Assembly (NCBI GenBank): GCA_948567375.1
Contig: OX419758.1
Coordinates: 63,307,001-63,371,000 of the forward strand
Direction: 5' to 3'
DNA: 64,000 nucleotides
Origin: Lunularia cruciata
Taxonomy: Eukaryota; Streptophyta; Marchantiopsida; Lunulariales; Lunulariaceae
Shown: positions 1 to 12,540 of the stretch, one piece after another
Layout of the letters: every line of letters starts with the position of its first letter
How positions within the stretch are numbered: the first letter of the stretch is position 1
Notes under the pieces: model-generated
What the model saw: the letters and a program-made list of their open reading frames with translations, nothing else
Told to the model about the DNA's origin: nothing
The model's database searches: none
Position numbers and translations under genes: made by a program

Positions 1-1133
1 CAATGACCAAGATCTACACTAAACTAGCTAGCCTCACGCCAGCAAGCTGGCTTGCTGGCCCTTCTGGCCCTTCTAGGCCTTCATAGCCTCTCATAGCCCT
101 ATGCCTCGAAGCCTCTAACAGCCAAATGAGGCCTTTCTTGTTGCCACTTCGAACCTCCTCCAAAATTGGCGAAACTTCTCCAAATCTGTGAAACTCCTCC
201 AAACTAGCGAAACTTCTCCAAATCTGGCCAAACAGCGAAACTCCTCCAATTCTGGCCCAAAATCTGACGTAAAATCTGACGTAAACCCTAAAGATGGATG
301 TCCGCCAAATCCCCCGCTAACTTTCCACTCGAGCCAAATTGACAAAACGGGTTTTTCTAAATCACAATTTCATGAGAAGAGCTTTCCAACTCCACCTTCA
401 ATTTCACTTTCTGAGCCCAACTCGCAGCAAATTGGTCCTGCCTTCACCTCCTGAGCTCAAAATCACAACACTGCTCAAAAATTGCTCCTTCGTTGCTCGA
501 AATTTGGCCAGCTCTTCCGCACACCGTCTGCCTAACTGCCAAATTTGCATCAACTACACGAGCTTCTGCACACTAGGGAAACACAGAACCTGAATCGAGC
601 TACCACGATCCACCGAAGCTTGGAGATACCACCAACACTCAACGTTCCTGCACCCGATTTCCCCCTGACTTCACTTCTCTGATGTAATCAGATTGCTTAA
701 CAGTCTCAACTCAACTCAACTCAGATCAATACTTGATCTGTCCCTCTATAAATTGCCAACAACTAGGCACTGATTACAGTCAAGCCACACCCACTCAAGC
801 ATAGAGAATCCAGGTGATGCTCGCCGGCCTCTGTCCACCATAGCCAGGAACTCGAAGGCTCAACATCAGAGAAGTGAGCTCTCTGGAGCTCACTTCGAAA
901 CTATACCCCCTGGACTCGAGCTAGCCCTGAAACCCTAACGGTCCCGCTGATGGCACACTCGACGGTGCAAACGGTGCAAAGTGACGGTGGGCCCCACCGT
1001 GAAGTCAGCACCCCGAACACAAAATCTAACCGTCGGAAAGTAGTCCCTGAGAAACTACTAGAATAACTCTAACTACCATCACTGGGACTCCAGTGTCCGA
1101 GCATCTAGATGCGGAACTACAAATGGCGTGACA
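1..1133. repeat. Unidentified LTR-like or promoter-like block, truncated at window edge
   Basis: This block is richer in G+C than the sequence that follows and contains no long ORF. It has a TATA-like element (CTATAAAT, 746-753) and ends in TGACA at about 1129-1133, exactly where recognisable family A gag/protease sequence begins. A TATA box and a terminal CA would fit one LTR of an element inserted into the gag fragment, but I cannot see the other end. Short internal repeats include two adjacent copies of AAATCTGACGTAA near 260-285 and a 10-bp palindrome at 38-59. It could instead be a gene promoter and 5' leader. Confidence 0.3.
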
Positions 1134-2400
1134 AATTCTTTGAACTCTCAAAATCAACCACAATCAAATATGATACCTTGCAAATGAAGCAAATTTGCAT
1201 AGGTTGAGCCTTCAATCCCATAGGACCTAATCAAATTCTCAATAGTTGATTCACTATTTCCTATTGGGATTCATTGTTTCCTTAATCATCATGCTTCACA
1301 AACTCTATTTGGGTGATTTGTTGAGGTCATCCATTCTTGAGTGGACATTCAGCAATGTGATGTCCAATTTGGCAATAATAGAAGCAACCACCATTTCATT
1401 GTAATGTCTCCTGGTTTATAATGCCAAGTGTTCTCCATTGGATGGCATCAATCTCCATCGATGCCGGCTTCTACACACTTGTGTAGTGTGTTGGTAGGTT
1501 CTTTGAAGGTCAAGGTCACAACCAAGTTGCAGCAACAAAGGAATCAAAGCAATCAACCAACTGCATGGCCTCCTCCAAGTGTTTGGGCTCCCACATGGTC
1601 ACTTCTAATTTTGTGTGAGATTCAAGCTCTTCACAAATTGATCCATAACTTCACCTACTAGTATCTTTGGAATTCGCATTATAGTGTTTTGGAATTGAGC
1701 GATTTAGCTTATCACAAAACCAATTTGCTTCAGTTTTGCTGATTTACCTCATGCAGCTTGGTATCTCCCTCTTATTGTGTTCTTGAATCCTTCACATGTT
1801 GAGACTGGTGTACAAACTGCCATTCAACTTACTCCTCTCAAAATTACCACCATATTTTTGCCACTCCATCCAGTTTGCTTGAAGCCAAAAGAATATGTCT
1901 ATGTTCATCTTGACAATTTATAGTTTCCAAAAACACTTTTAATCAAACTCAAAATTCTCCATTGCACTTGAGAGATTCTTACCTTCAATATACCTTAGGC
2001 TTTGGAAATTGGAACTTAGATAATAACATATAGTTTGATAAAGTAATAGTCATGGCCATGCTATTCAAATTTATTGTTGCTATGCAACAAAAGATCAAGC
2101 ACCTTATTTAATTTTTGGAAGAAAGAGACCATCCATGGCAAGAACATGTAGAGAGCACCATTTCAAGAAGGAAAAGAGAAATGGTGCTCTCTACATGTTC
2201 TTGCCATGGATGGTCTCTTTCTTCCAAAAATTAAATAAGGTGCTTGACTTTTTGTTGCATAGCAACAATAACTTTGAATAGCATGGCCATGACTATTACT
2301 TTATCAAACTATATGTTATTATCTAAGTTAACATGTTGATGCAACTTGTACACATTTCTTTGTAAGTTACAAGTGGAAGTATCAATGGTTCATCAAACAA
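1134..2400 (-). pseudogene. Ty3/gypsy family A gag/protease-start remnant
   Basis: The sequence is colinear with 9880-11030 and 42880-44130, which lie between a protease ORF and a primer binding site in family A. Read on the minus strand it is therefore the gag part of a gypsy element with the start of protease at its low-coordinate end. All reading frames are broken by stops and indels, so no protein is made. The block carries a large palindrome (2013-2329) that the two sister copies lack. No LTR is visible at the high-coordinate end; a tandem duplication follows instead. Confidence 0.55.
2013..2329. repeat. Near-perfect palindrome, 152-bp arms, 13-nt loop
   Basis: Left arm 2013-2164 and right arm 2178-2329 are reverse complements with about three mismatches, separated by a 13-nt purine-rich loop (2165-2177). 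The right arm lies in the order expected from sister gag copies (compare about 10670-10820), so the left arm is an inverted duplicate of it. A transcript from either strand would fold into a hairpin of about 150 bp. Confidence 0.93.
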
Positions 2401-2877
2401 GATGAATACATTCAAAAAATTATTCACAAAACATGAAATGACCAACTAGTTGAAATGATACTTGAGTAGTACATGGACATGTAAATTCCATTGGTTCGGG
2501 GAAAGCATTTGGCTGAACTAAATGAGCTTGGATCTTAAGTAATTCATAAAGATGAAAGAGTGTTCTTTTATCCTTGCGCATATTCTCTACTAGTCTCTTA
2601 TATACTGATTTCTGGACTTATTGGAAGGAATAATATAAACAAGCTGAATACATTCAAAAAATTATTCACAAAACATGAAATGATAAACTAGTTGAAATGA
2701 TACTTGAGTAGTACATGGACATGTAAATTCCATTGGTTTGGGAAATTCATTTGGCTCAACTTAATGAGCTTGGATCTTAAATAATTTATAAAGATGAAAC
2801 AGTGTTCTCTTATCCTTGCGCATATTCTCTACTAGTCTTTTATATACTGATTACTGGAATTATTGGAAGGAATAATA
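2397..2877. repeat. Tandem direct duplication, about 242-bp unit, two copies
   Basis: Unit 1 starts near 2399 and unit 2 near 2641. They share long identical runs such as GAATACATTCAAAAAATTAT and differ at scattered bases and small indels. The first part of the unit resembles the family A gag-to-primer-site segment seen in sister copies; the rest is not shared with them. No ORF. Confidence 0.85.
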
Positions 2878-2934
2878 TATAATGGCTCTCAATGCTCACT
2901 ATGACAAGCTATGGTGGTGCTTACTCATCAGTTC

Positions 2935-3268
2935 CCTTGTCAGGAGAGTTTTGGAATAACTAGCTGTTCAATAATCATAAGAAATTGCACAACGGGAATA
3001 GCATTACATCGTACGCGGCCCAAGAGTTTGACAAAAGCAAGGATCGATATAGCAATAAGAACCAAAATAATGAAATTTTTAGACACGCGTCTAATCTCTA
3101 AAGCAAAATGATTGGAAAATATTAGGTCCACTAGACCAATACGACTTGATGGGTCTTCCTACCCATCTTCATGTGTTCTCCGTGGTCGCTTTTTCCAAAA
3201 AAAGAAGTAAAGATTCACAGGTAACGACGAAAATAAACAATGTTAGTTGTATTATCAACAAACCATAA
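2935..3268 (+). promoter_or_regulatory. 5' flank of MTPSL copy 1, shared with copy 2
   Basis: The block from about 2945 to 3268 is matched with small indels by 14090-14660 upstream of MTPSL copy 2, so the duplication unit included the upstream region. It probably holds the promoter and leader, but I see no convincing TATA box. Part of it (3140-3200, ending GTGGTCGCTTTT) is a short dispersed repeat also found near 14500, 47880 and 55050. Confidence 0.4.
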
Positions 3269-3451
3269 TTGCAATATTCAAGCAGCTTTGGTAGCTGGTT
3301 CTTGGCCAAAAAGCATAAGAGGTCATCACAGAGCAAGTCTTGTATTATCTCAATCCCGCTGCACCGGCGCAGCCGCTCTTGTTTTGTGAACTTGCACGCC
3401 AGTCATACTCGGATCTCCAATCCAGAGCAGAAACCCAGTTCCCTCCCAGAA

Positions 3452-6051
3452 ATGCAGGAAAGCAAGAGGACCTTGACTGGAAGGAGAGAGTTCGAAATGG
3501 GAACTCATCACGATGGGATTTCTAGTGATCCACATTTCCATGCTAACGTTAATGGTGAACACTCTCAAAATTCGATTGAAAAAGTTAACCCGGATCCACA
3601 GTCGGCGCTTTCCAACGCGGCAGTCACACCAGAGCAGTATCCACCTCCGGAGTTTATGTTCCCGTACGCAGATGAACTCCCACATCCACTTATGGAGAAG
3701 ATTCACGAAGAAACTGTCAAGTGGGCGGAAAGTCATGGAATCAAAGATTATATGGGTGAGGCGTTGTTTAATGAGGTGGTCGCGGCTAGACCAACAGATC
3801 TCATTTCGTTCACATGCGGGTATTCCGAAGAAGAAACGGCGTTCCGTGCAGCTTGCAGACAGATGTTTTTAGCCTTTTCTCACGACGATACAATGGACGA
3901 GAAAAGCGCAGTCACCTACTGTGACTCGGATGCGGTATGGGCATCTGGGCTAGAATCAGCCAAGATACTCTTATTTCACTTTCCTGAGTATCCGGTTTTG
4001 CGTTCAGCTTTGCAAGAACTATTGTTCGACCATGTCCCAAATGAACGTCTTGCTGATGCTCAAGCATTTGACGAAGAGCTGGCTGAAGCCAGACGCCACT
4101 CGTGTACGTACATCGAGACTTTCAAGAAGGCATGCAGAGATTGATGTCTTCAAGACTCTACATCTGGCATGGTCTGCCATCCGGGATTTCTTAGATTGCT
4201 AAGTATACACTATTGCTAAGGATACACAGTGTTTTGCTTGGGAACAGTGGCTGAGCATTACTGTAATTTACAGTACGTGAGAAGTCCAAAAAGGATGTTT
4301 TCTTATATTGATGTTGTGGCGGCGGATCAGATATCAGTAGATATCAGCTGATAATGTGCATAGAGTTATGCCGTGTTGATAACCTTGTACTCGCCATTTG
4401 TTTGCAGTGGAGGATCTGCAGCTCATGACAGCACTTGGAAGATCCTTGCGCGATCTGTGGAATGACACTCTTCAGTCTCCAGTATCACGGGACGGAAAGG
4501 TTAAAATGGCCGATGGTATCCTCCGATACATCCTGACCAACTATCCTGAAGTGAACATAATGAAAGCGGGAGGAGATGGGATCTTAAGTATAGAAGAGTA
4601 CTCTCGACTTCGTCGTTGGACTGTAGGGTTGGATCAGTTTTTGGTAAGGCCTCATTTCTTCTCCTCATTTGTTCAAAATTGAGCTCAATAGATATGCAGT
4701 TCTGACTCTGAGTCGCACGTCGCGATGTTGCTCCTGCTGTCTGGAGAGCGAAGTATCAGAATTTCTACGTCAGTCCGACACACAGGAGTGTTTACGTGCT
4801 GTTGCATTAATCCTTCATTATGTATGACAGGGTTAGACTTTTTGACGTACTAAGCCCCGTTGGAAGGATCCAAAATCGACATCCCGAGTGGACGGATTGG
4901 ATTTTAGGGGACTTACCGTAAGCCTCTAGGCTGGAGCATCACGTTTGCGACGCTGGGACTTTAGAGTCCTACAAACGTCGTGTTTTGTTAGGCTGAGAGC
5001 CCAGATGGCGAGTCAGGAGGAAGTTCTCTTGAATTCTGGAGTAACCATGTCCAGGGCATACGCCTTATGAAACCAGATTTCAGTGGCACGTCTCCTGTAA
5101 GGCCTTTGTCAGACAGCACCATAGTAACCTGCTATACGCCATCCTGGTTAGGATTGTAGTAGTAGGGAAAAATTTACAGAAATCCTTTTCTATTTCCCTT
5201 CCTCAAAACGTACCTTTGTCTCTTGCCTTTTGAGTTTCTGGGGTCCATCCTTCAAACCTCGGCTCAAACGTAGCCAGCCTCGGGGTTTGCTATTAGTTTG
5301 TCTCACTCGAAACAAGACCGAAATTCAAGACCTCTTGAACTAATTATACAATGAAAAGACAAGAAAGAAGGTCATATGGAAATCTTAAACTGGAATTTCA
5401 TGGAACGTCTATGAATAAAAGTCTGTTATTACGCTTTAGTGGGCCAAAAGCATAGAAGTTTTCTTGAATCGTGACTCTGTTCGTGTGCTCGTGAAGGCTT
5501 ACACAGAGAGGAGGATCTGCTATCTCGGATTACCAGCTTTACCTTACAATTTACTATTCAGCCCTCAGATGGACGCCCTTATGGATGCCGTAAGTAATGT
5601 CGTGGCCCGACATAATGATGCGTCATCCTTTTACAAGGTAATAGATCGATGCCATTCAATTTGATCACCACGAGCTCTGCCTGCTTTCCCTATGCTTCCG
5701 CTGATCATGACCGGATCTGGATCCTTGATGCAAAACTATCAACTAACCCTTGAGCTTCCCTGGAAATTGAATCTGCGCTCACAGGAATGTATAAAAAACA
5801 AAAGTCCTCTGAACGTGGTATACCTGATCATGCATCATCGGAAGTGCTCCTACACAGAAGCCATTGTCCATGTTCGCAAAATGATTGATGATGGGATCAA
5901 GGACATGGAGAGAGCAATATCAGACTTGAAGTCCCTTGCTTCTTCCGAGTTCCATCCTGCAGTGGACGAGTACGCCCGAGCATGTAGGAATTGGATCTCT
6001 GGAACGGACAAGTGGCACAAGCAAACCACTCGGTACAAGCAAATAGCATAG
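3452..6051 (+). CDS. MTPSL: Microbial-type terpene synthase-like protein (MTPSL), copy 1, four exons
   Basis: Class I terpene synthase; by family it converts a prenyl diphosphate to a mono-, sesqui- or diterpene using Mg2+. Predicted exons are 3452-4103, 4408-4643, 5509-5637 and 5785-6051, giving 427 aa. All junctions are GT-AG and the phases agree (1, 0, 0). The first in-frame ATG is 3452; ATG 3497 is an alternative start. Motifs: Asp-rich HDDTMDE (D145, D146, D149), sensor Arg286 in RRWTVG exactly 46 residues before N332, NSE triad N332/S336/E340 (NDASSFYKE), and a C-terminal RY pair (422-423). Intron 3 falls between K339 and E340 of the triad. No transit peptide is obvious, so cytosolic action is likely. 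The weakest junction is the exon 3 acceptor (ACAGAG), supported mainly by the 46-residue spacing. Tandem partner of the broken copy at 14828. Product unknown. Confidence 0.88.
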
Positions 6052-9000
6052 TAGATCTGCAAATTCGGAAATTAGCAGACTTGAAACCGAGGTCCCCTGC
6101 CTACGACTGACTTTTCGATGTCCCCAATCGGCCAACCAATGCCCCTAAAATATAGAATAAAAACTCTTTTCAGTGGATTCTCCGCGTAGCGTCCGATCAA
6201 GTGTTCAGTTTCTGAGATGTGATTTATTGGCCTGTTTAAATTTACTGTCCCCTGAGAAAGCTGTTCAGATGAGGTTACAGTCAGGAAGATGTCTAGTACG
6301 CTATTAGAACTAAATCTGGCAATCATTTATTGCCACATACATTCTATAGAATATGTGTTGGATAATGAATCCCGGTAAAATATCTGCACAATCTCCGAGC
6401 TTTCATATATGGAGCGTGATACTTACCCGAGCGCGTTTCGAATATGCAATATCATCCGCATCTTATTTCGTCGTCCAAGGAACAGTGGCTTGTTGGATTG
6501 CAATTAAATCAGATAACAAGGTCAGCACAGTTATCCACAAATTTGCACTCAGTTCACATTCCAAGCGTTCAATGTGTGCATATACGATGCAGAACAAAAA
6601 CCACTTAGCTACGAGGGAGAGGAAAAAGACACAACGAAAAAGAAAAGACCAACTTACTGGGTAGTCTGTACACTGGAGAGTTGAATGCCCCACAATATAG
6701 TATGAAGACCAAAATCTGGAGTACAGAGCGCAGTCAACTGAGATATTTTTGCAGGCTAGCGTATGGTGTATAATGATTCTTTTACTAAGCTTCTTCGTCT
6801 ATTCAGTAAAAATAGAAATCCAACAATCAAATGTCCAAGAATCTAGAATCAAATTCCAATATATAAAACTAAAATATAGATTTATCAAAATATGAAACCT
6901 AAGTCTTTTAAATGGATGAGGTATTTAACTTTCAATACTTTCACTTCAAGTTCATTATTGAATGATCATCCTCTCAATTAAATGTATTGATATTTCATTT
7001 TATATTACCTTAGAAAATTAGAGTATCTTTTTCATATCCTGCTTTATAAAAGTAACTTACTATAGACCGTGATTGTCCATTACTCTAAACGATGAACAAT
7101 AGTAAATCAATCACACTAGGTGATGCTTCTTTAGATCTTTAGATGACTATTTGATTTATATAACTTTCACCCTCTAGTTACAGTATAACAGATTTATAAT
7201 TCAAATGTTATTGAAGCTAGCCCCTTTTACTCCTTGGTTTTTATCTTTGTTGGACTTGAGAGAGTCTTCCCCTCCTCGTTATTCTATGTGTGTATCGTTT
7301 GGTTGTTCTCAATATTGCTCATATTTTGGGGCTTCATTTGTTCTAATCCCATCTTGTTATCCTGTGTGTGTCGCGTTTGATTCTTTTAATTCACTAATTG
7401 TCCGTATTGTCTAGGCTTTATCTCTTCTAATCCCGGAAATTGAGTATTTATTCTTGAGTGCTAAGGTATAGGGAGAAAATATTTCAAATAATAGCTGAGA
7501 GGTACCGGATTTCCCAGATGTTTGAGCGCATGTGTAATAGTTATGGCCCCATTAGCATTGGATTTAAACCAGCCGCCAATAGTTAGATCATCCTGATTGG
7601 AAATAGAAGCTACCGCAATAGATCTTCAGATATTCTTGATCACAATATTTGGGAACCCGCTGACAATCTAATACGTGAGATATTGGGTAGCCTATATAAG
7701 GTTGAGGAAGGCTATAGATGCGCTCGGCTTGGAGGTTATGCTTTGGGTTCAGTCGTAAGAAACTAGATTTTCTGGCTGGGAGGTAGTTTGGCGAAAGGAA
7801 ATGACTGGAAAGTTATACCTTGGAACCTGAGAGGGAGTTGGGGCCCAACTAGAATTTAGCCAAAAGAAATCACTAATTCATGCAGAAAAGTTAGAATTTC
7901 GAGCAAGACAAAGATTTAAAGAGAAGAAAAGAAATGACAAAAAATTCCGTTCGAATCGACGGAAAATTTAGCCCAGGGCAAATAACCAGCTAAAAATGAC
8001 TAACCTAACCAAATGGCTAGCCGGCTCTCCAAATTTGAGAACCCGGCTAGCTGAACTCGAGCCGCAGTTAGTTCTGGAGCCGAACTGCGAATTAGAGTTA
8101 GGAATAGTTGATTACCCTAATCAACTGTTATTCTAATAAAAAGATAGTAAAAGAGCGACCATATAGAACACATAAGGACGGGAAGACCCCCATCAAGTCG
8201 ATCAAGGGCGTGACAAACGAGGTAGACTGGGGTTAAGTCTCAATAGTATCCACATGAAAAATCTGCGCTGCCGCACCTAAGATATCCTAAACTATTTGGA
8301 TTATTATTTATTGTGTACTAGCGGTAAGGTAATCAAATAGCAAAGAGATGAGTTTGTATCATGACTAGCCATCGTGGTTTAGAAAAGATGGCTATCATTG
8401 ACAATTAAAGATCGTGTCAGTCATCACCTGGTATTGAAAGCGTTACTGTTCCAGGAGGGAAAAGCAAAAGAAAAGAAAAGAAAAAACTCACCATGGATAT
8501 AAGACCATTTTGAGGTTATTTATTATGAAGTGTTCAACATGTTTTGGAACATACATAGAATATCGGTATATATATGTTTGTATTTCAATCAAACTATCCA
8601 TCCGCTTAGTAATATGATCTAGATTAACCGACTTAAATCGCGGCTAGCCGGCTACCGTGTTTAGTTAGCCAGCTACTGGTTAGCCGAGCCGTACCCAATT
8701 GAAATACCCAGTAACTTGTCGATGGTTCAATCAGCGCATCAGTGCTTTCCTCATGCAACGTGAATCTCACTTTAGCAAGATTCACATGATGACGTGGCGA
8801 GGTTATTTGTCCAAAACCTGCCGGGATCGGTAGATTGTACGCTGATTTCTTTTCTTTCTTTCGCGTCCGTGCAAACTTACACGACTACTAGCTAATTGGT
8901 TACGTCGCATTCCCGGTCACCATTCGGCCGCCTGCCGTCTCCGAAATATTCTGGATATTCGCAGACCCGATTGATTAACATGCCGAAAGTGGACTGCCGG

Positions 9001-9465
9001 CTAGGAATTACAGAGAGTACAGTGGGAACAGTCCGACAGTTATGGGGTTCAGTTGTAGGATGCATAAGGATGTATGTAGAGCCTCAAGTTCCGTAAATTC
9101 TTTTGTGAGTACCTACAAATTGGGTTACGGGTAGTGTCCTGGTAGAGGGGATTTCAGTTTTAACATCAGGCTGTTTATTAGTGACCATTTATGAGCTGTC
9201 CATAAATAAGGTCAAATTTCAGTCTTTAGTTAACTTTTAGTTAAAATAATGGGTTGCGTGGACATGAGAGACTGAAGGCAAAGAAGAATCATGCGGTGTT
9301 TCTATTTTCTCTAATTTTCTATATTTGCGGGTGGGGGTATTGTGATAAAATTTCTGTTGCTGGTCGAATCCCCATGCAATTATGTTTACTAATATCCATA
9401 ATACACCATCCGCCACCAGTAAATATTTATGAATCATGAAAAGTATAAATAAGAATTATGAATAT
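6052..9465. other. Intergenic, no supported gene
   Basis: ORFs here are short and lack recognisable motifs or repeat support. Visible details: repeated GGCTAGCCGGCT-type palindromic motifs around 8020-8060 and 8640-8690, a TATA-like CCTATATAAGG near 7690-7700, and a short match (CAATCACACTAGGTGATG, near 7108) to 47795. The 6060-6800 part contains several stops in all frames. Confidence 0.6.
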
Positions 9466-9506
9466 ATTATGAATACTCTACCTTACAATGGTAGAGTATT
9501 CATAAT
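9466..9506. repeat. Perfect 17-bp inverted repeat, 7-nt loop
   Basis: Arms ATTATGAATACTCTACC (9466-9482) and its exact reverse complement (9490-9506) flank TTACAAT. There is no T-run or gene end beside it. It could be a small foldback element or chance. Confidence 0.85.
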
Positions 9507-9529
9507 TTGATGTGGGGGTATGTTGACCA

Positions 9530-9739
9530 ATTTGAGGAGGGGACTCTAAAGTTGGTTACCTTATCATCTTTGGATACCACATCTATTGCTCGGCTGTATC
9601 TAATGGAGTGAATATATCTATTCCGACGAGTTATATTGGAGGATGAGACTCTCAAGTTGGTTACCTTATCATCTTTGGATACCACATCTATTGCTTGTCC
9701 ATATCTAATGGAGTGAATATATCTATATTTAATGAGATC
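9530..9739. repeat. Two-copy tandem repeat, about 105 bp
   Basis: Two consecutive units share long identical runs such as GTTGGTTACCTTATCATCTT and CTAATGGAGTGAATATATCT. No coding potential is conserved between the units. Confidence 0.85.
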
Positions 9740-9879
9740 AACACTAGACTAGCTATAGTATTGTTGCTAGATATACATGTTTAGAAATATGAAAAGAGAT
9801 GATGCTATATGGAAAGAGATGAGATTACTAGATGAATCTTTTTATATCATATGACACATTTAGCCTATAGTTATTGAGT

Positions 9880-11032
9880 CTTCAATCCCATTAGAACTAA
9901 TCAAATTTTTAGTAGATCAATATCTCTTATTGAGATTTTTTGTTTTCTGGATTATTATACTCCATAAACTCTATTTGGGTGATTTGTTGAGATCATCAAA
10001 TCTTGAATGGCCATTCGGTAATGCGATATCCAATTTGGTAACAATAAAAGCAACCACCATTTAGTCATAATCTCTCTTTGTTTATAGTGCCAAGTAGTCT
10101 CTGTTGGATGACATCAATCTCCATCAATGTCAGCTCCTCCCACTGGTATATAGTGTGTTTGCAAGTTCTTTGAAAGTCTAGGTCAAGACCAAGTTGTGGC
10201 AACTAAGGAATCAAAGTGCTCAACCAACTACATGGCTTCTTTCAAGTGTTTGGGCTCCCACATGGTCACTTCCAATTTGGTGCATGACTTCAAGCCCCTC
10301 AAAAATTGATCCATTGCTTCACCTTCTAATGTCTTTGGAACCTGCATTATAGTGTTTTAGAATTGAGTGATTTACCTTCTCACAAAACCAGTATGCTTCA
10401 CTTTTTCAAATCTATCTTGTGTGGCTCGTGCAACATTTTTAGCTTGGAATCTTCCAATTATTGTGTTCTTGAATTCTTTCTTTTTCAAAATTGATGCAAC
10501 AAACTGCCGTTCAACTTGCTCCACTCAAATCTCCACCATAGTTTTACCACTTCATCCAATTGGCATGAAGCCAAGAGAGTATGTCTACATTCCTCTTGAA
10601 AATTCATAGTTTCAAAAAAAAATTTGCAATCAAACAAAACATTCTCCACTGCACTTGAGAGATTCTTCTCCTTCTTGAAATGGAGCTCTCTACATGCTCT
10701 TGTCTTTGATGGTCTCTTTCTTCTAGCAATTGATTTGTTATTGCATAACAATGATAATTTGAGCATTGTTGCTATGGCTATTACTTCACCAAACTACTTG
10801 CCATTATCTAAGTTAAAATATAAGTATGCTTGCTCTTGTAAGTTACAATTGGAAGTATCAATGGTTCATCAAATAAGGTGATCATATTCAAAAATTATTC
10901 ACAAAACATGATATGATGAATTATGTGAAATGATGTTTGAGAAGTATATGGACAAGAAAATTCCATTATTTTGGGGGAATTGGATTTGGTGGTCTATAAA
11001 ATCCATCCATCCCATTTTTGCTTTAATACCAA
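9880..11032 (-). pseudogene. Ty3/gypsy family A gag remnant, second copy
   Basis: Same block as 1195-2400 and 42930-44140, in minus orientation immediately inside the LTR at 11033-11523. A decayed primer site (minus TGGTATTAAAGC, near 11021-11031) abuts the LTR. Frames are broken throughout. The protease, reverse transcriptase and integrase that should follow toward lower coordinates are missing; the fragment ends near 9880. Confidence 0.6.
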
Positions 11033-11523
11033 TGTAAATGATCAAGGAAAGAAATAGGAGAATGGAAGATTGGAGTAGAAGTTCACATTGGGACTCTCAA
11101 ATGGGGAAAAATTTGAATGCATAACATGAGCTTTGGCTTTGGTATTTATAATATTTGTATATTTTGGTATACAAGGCTCTTGGGAAGCTTCTTAGGAGCC
11201 ATCTTCTTAGAGTGCAAGCTAAGCTAAGCAAGAAACTTTCCAAGAAGCTATATACTTGGCATGCAAGCTAAGCTATTAGAGGAGCTTCCCAAAAGGATTC
11301 CTTCTAGAAGCCATCTAGTTGGCATGCAAGCTAAACTAGTCAAGAATCTTCCCAAGAAGCCTCCTAGAAGCTGCATACTTGGCATACATGTTACTCGATA
11401 CTTGGAAAGTACCAAGAAGTTTCCTAGGTGCTTCAAGAACATTCAGAGAATTCTTGACTAATTTGTGCTATTTGGTAACTCATTAGTCTCTACTAACTTG
11501 TTTACTAACTCCATATTGTTACA
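11033..11523 (-). repeat. Family A LTR, 491 bp
   Basis: On the plus strand it runs TGT...ACA (TGTAAATGATC to CCATATTGTTACA). The primer-site and gag side lies at its low-coordinate edge, making it the 5' LTR of a minus-oriented element. Partial copies are at 44158-44463 and 29164-29263, and the latter shares the same CCATATTGTTACA terminus, which fixes the end. Inside are degenerate repeats of GGCATGCAAGCTAAGCTA-type sequence. Confidence 0.72.
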
Positions 11524-11529
11524 AGTTTC

Positions 11530-12540
11530 TTGGTATATCATATGGTATTTGAGGCTTCTTCTACCTTTACAAATTTACCCATGCTTGGATATTTGGCATC
11601 CACAAAGGTGTAATTTTGGCACATCACCTTTGCCACTAGATGTGATGCGGATAGCCAATTGGGTGGAATTTCTTTCTCTCTTCCTTTATAAGAAGGTTTA
11701 ATCCCATGTAAAAGTGTACAATGAGTGGAGATAGAGTATTGTTCCCCATCCTCATTCATATTCTCAAACATGATCTTGACTAGCCTGTAGAACATGCATG
11801 CTCAATTCATTGATTGCCCATCATACATGAAATGGAAGCATATAGGCTGGCTAATGTTGAGGTAACTTGTCCTTTTCCACCTGAACAACTTCATAATGGC
11901 TTTGACTATCAGCTTTTGCATGGGGCCCTTGTAATTGGCCATGCTCCATTTGTTGTTAGTATCTGGCTTGTTGAAGAAAGCCATCAACACCTTCTCCAAA
12001 TCCTTGTCCAGTCAATGCCATTGGATCTCTTGGATTATTGCTCCTAGTGTGGAATTCTTTAGGGCCAAGGACAGTGCTCCAGTAATCCTAGGTCTAGGTG
12101 AATAAATTCTCTTTCAAATTCTATATCCCATGATCCTTGTTATCTTTTGTGTCTTAGATAATTTTGGGGTGCCTAAGATCCCAATTCCATAGCAAGAATG
12201 TCAATTTCTTGCTATGGAGGACATTTTCTTCATAATGCAAGGCCTATTTATTTACTTTGGGTGATCTAAGAATCACCTCAAGCACAAGTTTGCATTGCCT
12301 TGGTGCATGCACTATTTTTCTCCTCTCACCATGTTGTTTCTCTCTTCTTTGGATGAAATCTAAGAGGAGTTTCTGTTGCAAATGTCTATGAGACTTGATG
12401 CCAAAGGAACTATCTTCAAGCTCAAAACTAACTTCTTTATGCATAATATGAAATATGACCCACTTTTGCCTTGATTTTATAGCCTTGGTTTGTTTGTTAC
12501 TTGCATTCAATGACTGAATCATGGTTGGGCAGTCTCAATC
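11530..12540 (-). pseudogene. Degenerate minus-strand ORF of unknown repeat, with a G-x-x-[IM]-N-W-A-like motif
   Basis: Broken minus-strand frames span this stretch (12522-12244, 11999-11802, 11795-11538). One piece reads FMYDGQSMN then, after a stop, ACMFYRL. That resembles the GEPINWAKCFHQ segment of the coiled-coil ORF family at 20.6-40.5 kb, suggesting a distant relative of the same repeat-borne protein. It has no catalytic motif. It lies just outside the family A LTR, so it belongs to whatever that element inserted into. Confidence 0.35.

Noticed and set aside
3269-3451. 5' extension of MTPSL exon 1 by 61 codons as a plastid transit peptide
   Set aside because: The extension opens at TTG, not ATG, and the first in-frame ATG is at 3452. 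The Ser/Arg-rich composition is tempting but unsupported.
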